Shown here: in pieces, positions 1 to 5,236 of the stretch
Layout: every line of letters starts with the position of its first letter
Position numbering within the stretch: position 1 is the stretch's first letter
Source: PS1 clade bacterium
GTDB taxonomy: Bacteria > Pseudomonadota > Alphaproteobacteria > RS24
NCBI GenBank assembly: GCA_016779015.1
Contig: JADHOK010000076.1
Coordinates: forward strand, 1 to 6,619
Reading direction: 5' to 3'
DNA: 6,619 nt
The notes under the pieces: generated by a model
Seen by the model: the letters and a program-made list of their open reading frames with translations, nothing else
Databases searched by the model: none
Told to the model about the DNA's origin: nothing
Translations under genes and position numbers: made by a program

Positions 1-23
1 GAGAAAAGCATTTTTTTGAGAAC

Positions 24-99
<76 letters not shown>

Positions 100-101
100 C
101 G

Positions 102-129
102 ACCGAGCGATGGCGCTCATCGTCTCGGT
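102..129 (-). other. Hairpin in the tRNA-Ala 5' leader
   Basis: ACCGAG (102-107) pairs with CTCGGT (124-129) and CGATG (108-112) pairs with CATCG (118-122). This gives an 11-bp stem with one bulged base (123) and a 5-nt loop. It ends 2 nt before the mature tRNA 5' end, so it would lie in the precursor leader removed by RNase P. It has no U tract (the minus strand continues into CGGGGG), so it is not a typical intrinsic terminator for the upstream gene. Function is unknown; it could separate tRNA folding or processing from the upstream transcript. Confidence 0.5.
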
Positions 130-141
130 AAATTCTGGCGG

Positions 142-170
142 AAACTAATCGAAGGTGCCGCCTCAATCAA
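142..170 (-). promoter_or_regulatory. Candidate tRNA-Ala promoter
   Basis: On the minus strand TTGATT (165-170) is followed after 17 bp by TAGTTT (142-147). The -35 box matches the sigma-70-type consensus at 4 of 6 positions and the -10 at only 3 of 6. Transcription would begin near 135 and give a leader of about 35 nt containing the hairpin at 102-129. The alternative is that the tRNA is co-transcribed with the upstream acidic-protein gene. Confidence 0.3.
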
Positions 171-192
171 GCCCTAAATCGGGCTGGCGCGG

Positions 193-591
193 TCAGTCGT
201 CATCCTCGTCGGTTTCGAGAAAGCCTTCTTCTTCCTCATCCTCGTCGAGCAGCGTGTCGTCCTCGTCATTATCGTCGAGAAGCGGGTCATCATCATCAAA
301 CGCCTCGAGCGTTTCATCATCATCGTCATCGTCATCGCTGTCGGCTTCTTCGCTGGCCACATCGTCGAGGCTCATCGCATCCTCGTCATCTTCCAGCTCG
401 CTTTCATCCTTGTCGATTTCCTTTTCTTTCGTCGGCTCGACTTGGCGCACCGGCTCGCTCGGTGCCATGGCGGCAACCGGGTCGTAAACATGTCCGCATT
501 TTGGACAAGTGGCAGGGGATTTATTCAAATCATAAAACTTTGCGCCGCACGCTTCACAAACGCGTTTTGAGCCCAGCTTGGGATCAACCAT
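193..591 (-). CDS. FYDLN-motif acidic zinc-ribbon protein (TIGR02300 type)
   Basis: This 132-residue protein has two parts. The N-terminus is a small zinc ribbon: Cys12-x2-Cys15 and Cys29-x2-Cys32 (CPKCG), with the signature FYDLN at residues 19-23 directly after the first Cys pair. From about residue 54 to the end it is extremely rich in Asp and Glu, including a run of seven Asp near 86-92, and is probably disordered. This architecture is that of the FYDLN acidic family (TIGR02300), known to me from Alphaproteobacteria and without an assigned function. The ATG is supported by GGAGG (597-601 on the other strand) 5 nt upstream. The gene is divergent from aroA. The ribbon suggests nucleic acid or protein binding and the tail a polyanionic interaction surface, but both are inference. 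The tail's biased codons create a long serine-rich antisense frame that is an artefact. Confidence 0.93.
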   Translation of the reverse strand: MVDPKLGSKRVCEACGAKFYDLNKSPATCPKCGHVYDPVAAMAPSEPVRQVEPTKEKEIDKDESELEDDEDAMSLDDVASEEADSDDDDDDDETLEAFDDDDPLLDDNDEDDTLLDEDEEEEGFLETDEDDD

Positions 592-623
592 CCGAACCTC
601 CGGAGAAAATTACCTGAAAAACG

Positions 624-652
624 TTCCTGCCATGAAGCGCACGGCCTGTCAA
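624..652 (-). promoter_or_regulatory. Candidate promoter for the FYDLN gene
   Basis: The minus strand has a perfect -35 box TTGACA (647-652). At the usual 17-bp spacing the -10 position is CAGGAA (624-629), a poor match. Start of transcription would be near 617, giving a leader of about 25 nt that contains the GGAGG ribosome binding site. The -35 is convincing, the -10 is not. Confidence 0.35.
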
Positions 653-675
653 AGGTTTAGTCGGGGGCAAACAAA

Positions 676-703
676 CGTTGCGGGGGCGGTGGTGGGCGCA
701 ACG
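676..703. promoter_or_regulatory. Inverted repeat between divergent promoters
   Basis: CGTTGCG (676-682) is repeated in inverted orientation as CGCAACG (697-703), with a 14-bp G-rich centre. The dyad sits between the minus-strand -35 (647-652) and the plus-strand -35 (713-718) of the divergent gene pair. The position suits an operator or a DNA-binding site shared by both genes. A 7-bp dyad in GC-rich DNA could also be chance. No known regulator consensus is recognised. Confidence 0.3.
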
Positions 704-712
704 CTGTGTCGC

Positions 713-741
713 TTGACGATAGGGCAGAAAAACGCGACAAA
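713..741 (+). promoter_or_regulatory. Candidate aroA promoter next to the start codon
   Basis: TTGACG (713-718) matches the -35 consensus at 5 of 6 positions. After exactly 17 bp comes GACAAA (736-741), a weak -10. The predicted transcription start, 6-7 bases past the -10, falls on or beside the aroA ATG at 747. This would give an mRNA with almost no leader, consistent with the absence of a Shine-Dalgarno sequence before that ATG. A promoter further upstream in the spacer cannot be excluded. Confidence 0.4.
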
Positions 742-746
742 GCGCC

Positions 747-2105
747 ATGAGTGCGGCAGCTTCAAGACGTTCTGCGCAGGCCCGACGAGGCGCGGCCCTG
801 TCGGGGACAGCGCGTATGCCGGGCGATAAATCGATATCGCACCGTGCCATTATTCTCGCCTCCATCGCCACCGGCACCAGCCATGTAAAAGGCCTGTTGG
901 AAGGCGATGATGTGCTGGCCACCATCGCCGCCATGCGCGCCATGGGGGCCTCAATCGATAAACAAGACGAACAGGGTGATGCCGTCTGGCGCATAAAAGG
1001 TGTCGGCCCAATGGGCTTGACGGCCCCGACCGCGCCGCTCGATTTCGGCAATGCCGGCACCGGCGTCAGACTGGTCATGGGACTGGTAGCAGGGGCCGGT
1101 ATTGACGCCCGGTTTATCGGCGACGCCTCGCTCTCGGCGCGACCCATGGGCCGGGTGCTCGACCCGTTGCGCCAAATGGGCGCGCAAGCCGATGCGCTGA
1201 TGGCAGATGACGGCGCACAACGTCTGCCCGTGCATATTAAAGCGGCGTCTCTCATGCCCGCCAACATCACCCCCAATGTCGCCTCGGCGCAGGTCAAATC
1301 GGCAATCCTGCTAGCCGCTCTCGGCACGATGGGGACAACATCGGTGCGCGAGAAAATTGCCACGCGCGGCCATACCGAAACCATGCTCGAGCTATTCGGG
1401 GCGGCTATCAGCACGCAACAGCAAGACGGCTATCATGTGGTGGCGCTGAACAATCAAACCGGCCCAGGCGCGTTGCGCGCGCTAGACCTCGATGTGCCGG
1501 GCGACCCGTCCTCGGCGGCGTTTCCAATGGTGGCGGCGCTCAGCGTGCCGGGCTCGGATGTGGTGCTCGAAAACATCATGCTCAATCGCCAGCGCGATGG
1601 GCTTATCCGCGTGTTGCGCCAAATGGGCGCCGATATCGAAATGCTCAACCCGCGCCAAGCCAGCGGCGAAAGCTGCGCCGATTTGCGGGTCAAATATTCC
1701 AAGCTCAAAGCCATTGAGGTCGGGGCCGATATCGCGCCCGATATGATCGATGAATATCCGGCGCTGGCAATCGCCGCCGCCGCTGCGGAAGGCACCACCC
1801 ATATGACCGGATTGGCCGAATTGCGGGTCAAGGAAAGCGACCGATTGGCGGCTATTGAGGCGGGCCTCAAGGCCAATGGGGTGGCGGTCGAAGCGGGCGC
1901 GGACTGGCTCAAAGTGACGGGCGGGCCGATTAAAGGCGGCGGCTTGGTGGCGACGCATCACGATCACCGTATCGCCATGGCGTTTTTGTGCCTCGGCCTC
2001 AGCGCCGAAGCGCCGGTCAGCATTGATGACAGCACCATGATTGCCACCAGCTTTCCGACGTTTTTTGCCCTGATGGCAGATTTGGGAGCAGATATAGATG
2101 GCTAA
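747..2105 (+). CDS. aroA: 3-phosphoshikimate 1-carboxyvinyltransferase (EPSP synthase), class II type
   Basis: This cytoplasmic enzyme transfers the enolpyruvyl group of PEP to shikimate-3-phosphate, the sixth step of the shikimate pathway. The 452-residue length is normal. Visible motifs are PGDKSISHR (25-33, catalytic Lys28), LDFGNAGTGVRL (98-109), GDASLSARPMGR (125-136), SAQVK (180-184), RGHTE (207-211), MIDEYP (333-338, the conserved catalytic Asp), RVKESDR (360-366) and HHDHRIAM (404-411). The sequence aligns along its length with the Agrobacterium CP4 (class II) enzyme. Two positions differ from CP4: Gly104 replaces the Ala that underlies CP4's glyphosate tolerance, and NRQR (280-283) replaces the class II NxTR motif. 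The ATG at 747 is the first start after an in-frame TAG at 720-722, and the N-terminus resembles CP4's. There is no Shine-Dalgarno sequence before it. The stop overlaps cmk by 8 bp. Confidence 0.97.
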   Translation: MSAAASRRSAQARRGAALSGTARMPGDKSISHRAIILASIATGTSHVKGLLEGDDVLATIAAMRAMGASIDKQDEQGDAVWRIKGVGPMGLTAPTAPLDFGNAGTGVRLVMGLVAGAGIDARFIGDASLSARPMGRVLDPLRQMGAQADALMADDGAQRLPVHIKAASLMPANITPNVASAQVKSAILLAALGTMGTTSVREKIATRGHTETMLELFGAAISTQQQDGYHVVALNNQTGPGALRALDLDVPGDPSSAAFPMVAALSVPGSDVVLENIMLNRQRDGLIRVLRQMGADIEMLNPRQASGESCADLRVKYSKLKAIEVGADIAPDMIDEYPALAIAAAAAEGTTHMTGLAELRVKESDRLAAIEAGLKANGVAVEAGADWLKVTGGPIKGGGLVATHHDHRIAMAFLCLGLSAEAPVSIDDSTMIATSFPTFFALMADLGADIDG

Positions 2106-2772
2106 TCGCAAGCTTATCGCTGTTGACGGCCCGGCCGCCTCGGGCAAAGGCACGCTGGCGCGCCGTCTGGCCGCCTATTTCGATTTCGCCTATCTAGACA
2201 CCGGTGCGTTATATCGCGCCGTCGCGTTGAGCGTGCTCGATGCCGGTGGCGCTGTAGACAGCCAAGCCGACGCCGTCGCCGCCGCGCAAAAGCTCGATAT
2301 GACCATGCTCGACAATGCCGATTTTGCGGCGCGTTTGCGTACCGCGGAAACCGGCCTTGCGGCCTCTGTGGTGGCGGCCATGCCGGATGTGCGCGCTGCT
2401 ATTTTGGCGGCGCAACGCCAATTTGCCGACACCCCGCCGCAGGCTAAAGCCGGCGCAGTGTTGGATGGCCGCGATATCGGCACGGTGGTGTGCCCCGATG
2501 CGGCGGCCAAATTATTCGTCACCGCGCGCCCCGACATTCGCGCTGAAAGGCGCTGGAAAGAGCTGCAAGCCGATAATAAAGCCGGCGCGGCGGGGCCGGA
2601 TTACGAGACTGTGCTGGGCGATATTAAGGCGCGCGATGCGCGCGATGCCGAACGCGAAACGGCACCGATGAAACAAGCGGCAGATGCGGACTTGCTAGAT
2701 AGTTCTGATTTGTCTATAGAAGAGGCGTTCACAGCGGCTCTGGCTCTGGTTGAAGCAAAACTCAACGACTAG
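2098..2772 (+). CDS. cmk: Cytidylate (CMP/dCMP) kinase
   Basis: This cytoplasmic kinase phosphorylates CMP and dCMP with ATP, feeding CTP and dCTP pools. The 224-residue length matches bacterial CMP kinases. The P-loop GPAASGKGT is at 11-19, the CMP-binding YLDTGALYR at 32-40, DGRDIGT at 123-129, the Arg-rich ARPDIRAERR at 143-152, and RDARDAER at 179-186 in the lid and catalytic region. The ATG lies inside the end of aroA (8-bp overlap) and has GGGAG at 2084-2088, 9 nt upstream, so the two genes are co-transcribed and possibly translationally coupled. aroA-cmk-rpsA is a conserved bacterial order. The last 25 codons turn AT-rich and use CTA, AGT, TCT and ATA, unlike the rest of the gene; a promoter-like element overlaps that stretch. 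Confidence 0.97.
   Translation: MANRKLIAVDGPAASGKGTLARRLAAYFDFAYLDTGALYRAVALSVLDAGGAVDSQADAVAAAQKLDMTMLDNADFAARLRTAETGLAASVVAAMPDVRAAILAAQRQFADTPPQAKAGAVLDGRDIGTVVCPDAAAKLFVTARPDIRAERRWKELQADNKAGAAGPDYETVLGDIKARDARDAERETAPMKQAADADLLDSSDLSIEEAFTAALALVEAKLND
2692..2720 (+). promoter_or_regulatory. Candidate rpsA promoter inside the end of cmk
   Basis: TTGCTA (2692-2697) and TATAGA (2715-2720) are separated by exactly 17 bp, each matching its sigma-70-type consensus at 4 of 6 positions. They lie in a locally AT-rich stretch of cmk encoded by unusual codons. The predicted start near 2727 would give rpsA its own transcript with a leader of about 205 nt. It would let S1 be made far above aroA and cmk levels. 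Prediction from sequence only. Confidence 0.45.
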
Positions 2773-2791
2773 CCTGAAATCCAAAAATCCG

Positions 2792-2870
2792 CGTCCCGCG
2801 AATGGGGTGAGCATTTTTCGAAAACCATTGCCCGCCACGGCTGCACGCACGCGCGTGCCGATGCGGGACG
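2792..2870 (+). promoter_or_regulatory. Possible three-way-junction RNA in the rpsA leader
   Basis: In the 160-nt cmk-rpsA spacer, CGTCCCGC (2792-2799) is perfectly complementary to GCGGGACG (2863-2870), with a further G-U pair inside. Enclosed are two smaller helices. AATGG (2801-2805) pairs with CCATT (2825-2829). CGG (2838-2840) pairs with CCG (2858-2860), continuing after a 3-nt bulge as CACGC (2844-2848) with GCGTG (2853-2857) around the loop ACGC. There is no long open reading frame and no U tract, so it is not a terminator. It is probably part of the rpsA 5' untranslated region. The family is not recognised. Confidence 0.5.
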
Positions 2871-2876
2871 TCCGGC

Positions 2877-2938
2877 CCTTAAAGCCGCAGAAAAAGCGGC
2901 GGGTTTGGCATTTACTTTAAGGAGACACAAAAGTGTCT
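2877..2938 (+). promoter_or_regulatory. Structure burying the rpsA Shine-Dalgarno and GTG start
   Basis: CCTTAAAG (2877-2884) is perfectly complementary to CTTTAAGG (2915-2922), which contains the start of the ribosome binding site AAGGAG (2919-2924). Inside this helix is a hairpin CCGC (2885-2888)/GCGG (2896-2899) with an A-rich loop. Directly adjoining it, AGACAC (2923-2928) pairs perfectly with GTGTCT (2933-2938) around the loop AAAA. That hairpin holds the rest of the ribosome binding site and the GTG start codon (2933-2935). The two helices abut without a gap and could stack. Every base of the Shine-Dalgarno and start codon is thus paired, which suggests gated translation of S1. The pairings are seen; the function is inferred. 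Confidence 0.6.
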
Positions 2939-4771
2939 GAACAAAATACCGATACCGGGATGAACCCGAGCACTGATGATTTCGCCGCGCTTTTGGAAGA
3001 AAGCTTTGCCGCCGATGCGCCGATTGAGGGCACGGTTGTGCGCGGCCGCGTCACCGCCATTGAAAATGATTTGGCGATTGTTGATGTCGGCCTGAAAACC
3101 GAAGGCCGCGTGCCTTTGCGTGAATTTTCCATGGCCGGCCAACCCGCCGAAATAGGCGTTGGCGACGAGGTCGAAGTTTTTGTCGACCGCATTGAAAACG
3201 CTATGGGGGAGGCCGTTTTGTCACGCGACAAAGCGCGTCGTGAAGAAAGCTGGGTCAAGCTGGAGAAAAACTTCGAAGCCGATGAGCGCGTCGAAGGGGT
3301 TATTTTCGGCCGCGTCAAAGGCGGTTTCACCGTCGATTTGGACGGTGCCACGGCGTTTTTGCCGGGCAGCCAAGTCGATATTCGTCCGGTGCGCGACATC
3401 ACCCCGTTGATGAACACACCGCAACCTTTTCAAATTCTGAAAATGGACCGCCGCCGTGGCAATATTGTTGTCTCGCGCCGTGCCATTATGGAAGAGACCC
3501 GCGCCGAAGCGCGCAATGAAATCGTCTCCAATCTGCTGGAAGGCCAGCAGGTCGACGGCGTGGTCAAAAACATCACCGATTATGGTGCTTTTGTCGATCT
3601 GGGCGGTGTGGACGGTCTGTTGCACGTCACCGATATTGCTTGGCGGCGCGTCAATCACCCGTCAGAAGTGCTGACTGTCGGCGAGACGGTGCGCGTGCAA
3701 GTGGTGAAAATCAACGCTGAAACGCAGCGCATCAGCCTCGGCATGAAACAATTGGAAGCCGACCCGTGGGATGAAGCGGCGTCGAAGTTCGAGCTCAACA
3801 GCAAAGTCACCGGCCGCGTCACCAACATCACTGATTATGGTGCTTTTGTGGAGCTGGATAACGGCATTGAAGGTCTTGTCCATGTCTCGGAAATGAGCTG
3901 GGTGAAGAAAAATGTGCATCCGGGCAAAATCGTTTCCACCAGTCAGGAAGTCGAAGTCATGGTGCTCGAAGTGGATGCCGAAAAACGCCGCATCTCGCTG
4001 GGCCTCAAACAATGCATGGAAAATCCGTGGGAAGATTTCTCATCGAAATTCCCGATCGGCACCAAGCTGTCGGGCGAGATTAAAAACATTACCGAATTCG
4101 GTCTGTTTGTCGGTCTCGATAATGATATTGACGGCATGGTGCATATTTCCGACCTCGATTGGAACGCATCGGGCGATGAAGCGCTGGCGCATTATAATAA
4201 AGGCGACACGGTGGGAGCCGTGGTGCTGGATGTTGACCAGGAAAAAGAACGCGTCAGCCTTGGCATCAAGCAATTGGACGGCGACCCGTTTGAGAGCGTT
4301 GCCGATCTGCGCCGTGGTGACGCGGTGACTTGCGAGGTGACGGCGGTTACCGATGGCGGTCTGGAAGTGTCTGTTGCCGAGGGCGATGTCACGGCCTTTA
4401 TCCGTCGTTCCGATTTGTCGCGCGACCGTCAGGACCAACGCCCTGAGCGTTTCCATGTCGGCGATAAGCTGGACGCGATGGTGACCAATCTCGATAAGCG
4501 CGACCGCCGTGTCGGCCTGTCGATCAAGGCGCTGGAGATTGCCGAAGAGAAAGAAGCGGTCGCACAATACGGCTCTTCTGATAGCGGCGCGTCACTGGGT
4601 GACATTCTGGGCGCTGCGCTGAACCGCGATGAAGCGCCAGCTGTCGAAGAAGTAGCTGAGGAAGTTGTCGAAGAAGCAGCCGAGGAAGTTGTCGAAGAAG
4701 CAGCCGAAGAAGTTGTCGAAGAAGCAGCCGAAGAAGCAGCTGAGGAGACCGAAACAGACGACGAGAAATAA
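2933..4771 (+). CDS. rpsA: 30S ribosomal protein S1
   Basis: S1 binds the 30S subunit and single-stranded mRNA and helps unfold leaders during initiation. Six S1 (OB-fold) domains are visible at roughly residues 31-100, 118-183, 204-273, 289-358, 376-446 and 462-532. Domains 3-5 show the typical pattern NITDYGAFV...DGLLHVTD and RISLGMKQL. The start is GTG: an in-frame TAA at 2918-2920 excludes anything upstream, and AAGGAG (2919-2924) lies 8 nt before it. ATG codon 10 is the only near alternative but has no ribosome binding site. At 612 residues it is longer than the 557-residue E. coli protein. Part of the excess is an acidic tail (about 568-612) with three EEVVEEAA repeats at 576-599. The gene sits 160 bp after cmk, behind a structured leader, and ends just before a strong terminator. 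E. coli S1 represses its own translation, so the leader structure may serve the same purpose. Confidence 0.97.
   Translation: MSEQNTDTGMNPSTDDFAALLEESFAADAPIEGTVVRGRVTAIENDLAIVDVGLKTEGRVPLREFSMAGQPAEIGVGDEVEVFVDRIENAMGEAVLSRDKARREESWVKLEKNFEADERVEGVIFGRVKGGFTVDLDGATAFLPGSQVDIRPVRDITPLMNTPQPFQILKMDRRRGNIVVSRRAIMEETRAEARNEIVSNLLEGQQVDGVVKNITDYGAFVDLGGVDGLLHVTDIAWRRVNHPSEVLTVGETVRVQVVKINAETQRISLGMKQLEADPWDEAASKFELNSKVTGRVTNITDYGAFVELDNGIEGLVHVSEMSWVKKNVHPGKIVSTSQEVEVMVLEVDAEKRRISLGLKQCMENPWEDFSSKFPIGTKLSGEIKNITEFGLFVGLDNDIDGMVHISDLDWNASGDEALAHYNKGDTVGAVVLDVDQEKERVSLGIKQLDGDPFESVADLRRGDAVTCEVTAVTDGGLEVSVAEGDVTAFIRRSDLSRDRQDQRPERFHVGDKLDAMVTNLDKRDRRVGLSIKALEIAEEKEAVAQYGSSDSGASLGDILGAALNRDEAPAVEEVAEEVVEEAAEEVVEEAAEEVVEEAAEEAAEETETDDEK
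3569..3849 (+). repeat. Near-identical 26-bp segments in S1 domains 3 and 4
   Basis: Positions 3569-3594 and 3824-3849 are identical at 25 of 26 bases. Both encode NITDYGAF and the first bases of Val, at residues 213-221 and 298-306. The spacing of 255 bp equals one S1 domain unit (85 codons). The protein motif is conserved between these domains, but synonymous positions are almost all identical too, so a shared nucleotide history or local gene conversion is possible. Confidence 0.6.
4658..4741 (+). repeat. 24-bp tandem repeat encoding the acidic S1 tail
   Basis: Three in-frame 24-bp units lie at 4658-4681, 4682-4705 and 4706-4729. The first two are identical and the third differs at one base (GAG to GAA). 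A 12-bp partial unit (4730-4741) lacks the central part. Each unit encodes EEVVEEAA. The near-perfect identity points to recent expansion by slipped replication. Unit loss or gain keeps the reading frame, so tail length may vary between strains. Confidence 0.9.
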
Positions 4772-4797
4772 TCGGCGTCTGATTTCCTATATGATTT

Positions 4798-4830
4798 AAA
4801 GCCCGGCTTGCTTTGGCAGGCCGGGTTTTT
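4798..4830 (+). terminator. Rho-independent terminator after rpsA
   Basis: CCCGGCTTGC (4802-4811) pairs with GCAGGCCGGG (4816-4825) as a 10-bp stem including one G-U pair, around the loop TTTG (4812-4815). It is preceded by an A tract (4798-4800) and followed by five T (4826-4830). It starts 26 nt after the rpsA stop and should separate the aroA-cmk-rpsA transcripts from the ihfB module. Confidence 0.93.
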
Positions 4831-4887
4831 CTATGGCGGCGATTTTTCCGAGCGGTATTTTGGGTCGCATTTTTGTCTTGTCCGTGC

Positions 4888-4916
4888 TTGACGCGTGGCG
4901 GCCTTAATGGCAGCTT
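4888..4916 (+). promoter_or_regulatory. Candidate ihfB promoter
   Basis: TTGACG (4888-4893), inside CTTGACGCG, is a good -35 box in the 113-bp gap between the rpsA terminator and ihfB. The -10 at 17-bp spacing (CAGCTT, 4911-4916) is poor; CTTAAG at 4914-4919 is an alternative with a 20-bp spacer. Some promoter is expected here because the terminator blocks readthrough. Confidence 0.35.
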
Positions 4917-4943
4917 AAGCCCTCAAATATCAGAGGCGTGTCC

Positions 4944-5234
4944 ATGATTAAGTCCGAACTCATCGTAAAAATCGCGGAACTTTACCCGCATCTTTACCAG
5001 CGCGATGTCGAAACCATCGTCAATCAATTGCTGGAAGAAATCGGCGATGCCATGGGGCGCGGCGACCGCGTCGAGCTGCGCGGCTTTGGGACATTTTCGG
5101 TCAAACAGCGCGAAGCCCGCATCGGGCGCAATCCGCGCACCGGCGAAAGCGTCGCCGTGGCCAAAAAACACGCGCCGTTTTTCAAAACCGGCAAAGACCT
5201 TCGTGAACGCATGAACCGGGACGGCGGCCGCTAG
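4944..5234 (+). CDS. ihfB: Integration host factor subunit beta
   Basis: IHF is a nucleoid-associated alpha/beta heterodimer that binds the minor groove and bends DNA sharply, assisting transcription, replication and recombination. The protein has 96 residues, close to E. coli IHF-beta (94). It carries the HU/IHF helical N-terminus beginning MIKSELI, the strand RGFGTFSV (46-53), the beta-arm GRNPRTGE (61-68) with the intercalating Pro64, and the C-terminal PFFKTGKDL (78-86). The N-terminus and RGFGTFSV favour the beta over the alpha subunit. I chose ATG 4944 because AGAGG (4932-4936) lies 7 nt upstream; an in-frame GTG at 4938 would sit almost on that site. rpsA-ihfB is a conserved adjacency. 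The lapA-like gene begins 2 bp after the stop. Confidence 0.96.
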   Translation: MIKSELIVKIAELYPHLYQRDVETIVNQLLEEIGDAMGRGDRVELRGFGTFSVKQREARIGRNPRTGESVAVAKKHAPFFKTGKDLRERMNRDGGR

Positions 5235-5236
5235 GC

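Noticed and set aside
170..185. Terminator for the FYDLN gene (AGCCC/GGGCT hairpin)
   Set aside because: The stem is only 5 bp, and on the minus strand it is followed by TGATTG rather than a U tract.
155..487. Plus-strand frame of 110 residues, mostly serine
   Set aside because: It is the antisense of the GAT/GAC/GAA-rich acidic tail of the FYDLN gene; such codons read as TCA/TCG/TCC/TCT serine on the other strand. It has no ribosome binding site or recognisable domain.
662..696. G-quadruplex in the divergent spacer
   Set aside because: Only three runs of three or more G are present (663-667, 682-686, 694-696), so the canonical four-run pattern is not met; only a weak two-layer form is possible.
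584..1414. Minus-strand frame of 276 residues opposite aroA
   Set aside because: It is antisense to a clear EPSP synthase, carries no recognisable motif, and crosses the divergent spacer. It is typical of GC-rich codon bias.
2792..2870. Intrinsic terminator between cmk and rpsA
   Set aside because: The long pairing encloses about 63 nt and is followed by TCCGGCCC, with no U tract.
4938..4943. GTG at 4938 as the ihfB start
   Set aside because: It would leave about one base after AGAGG; ATG 4944 has correct 7-nt spacing and gives the family N-terminus.
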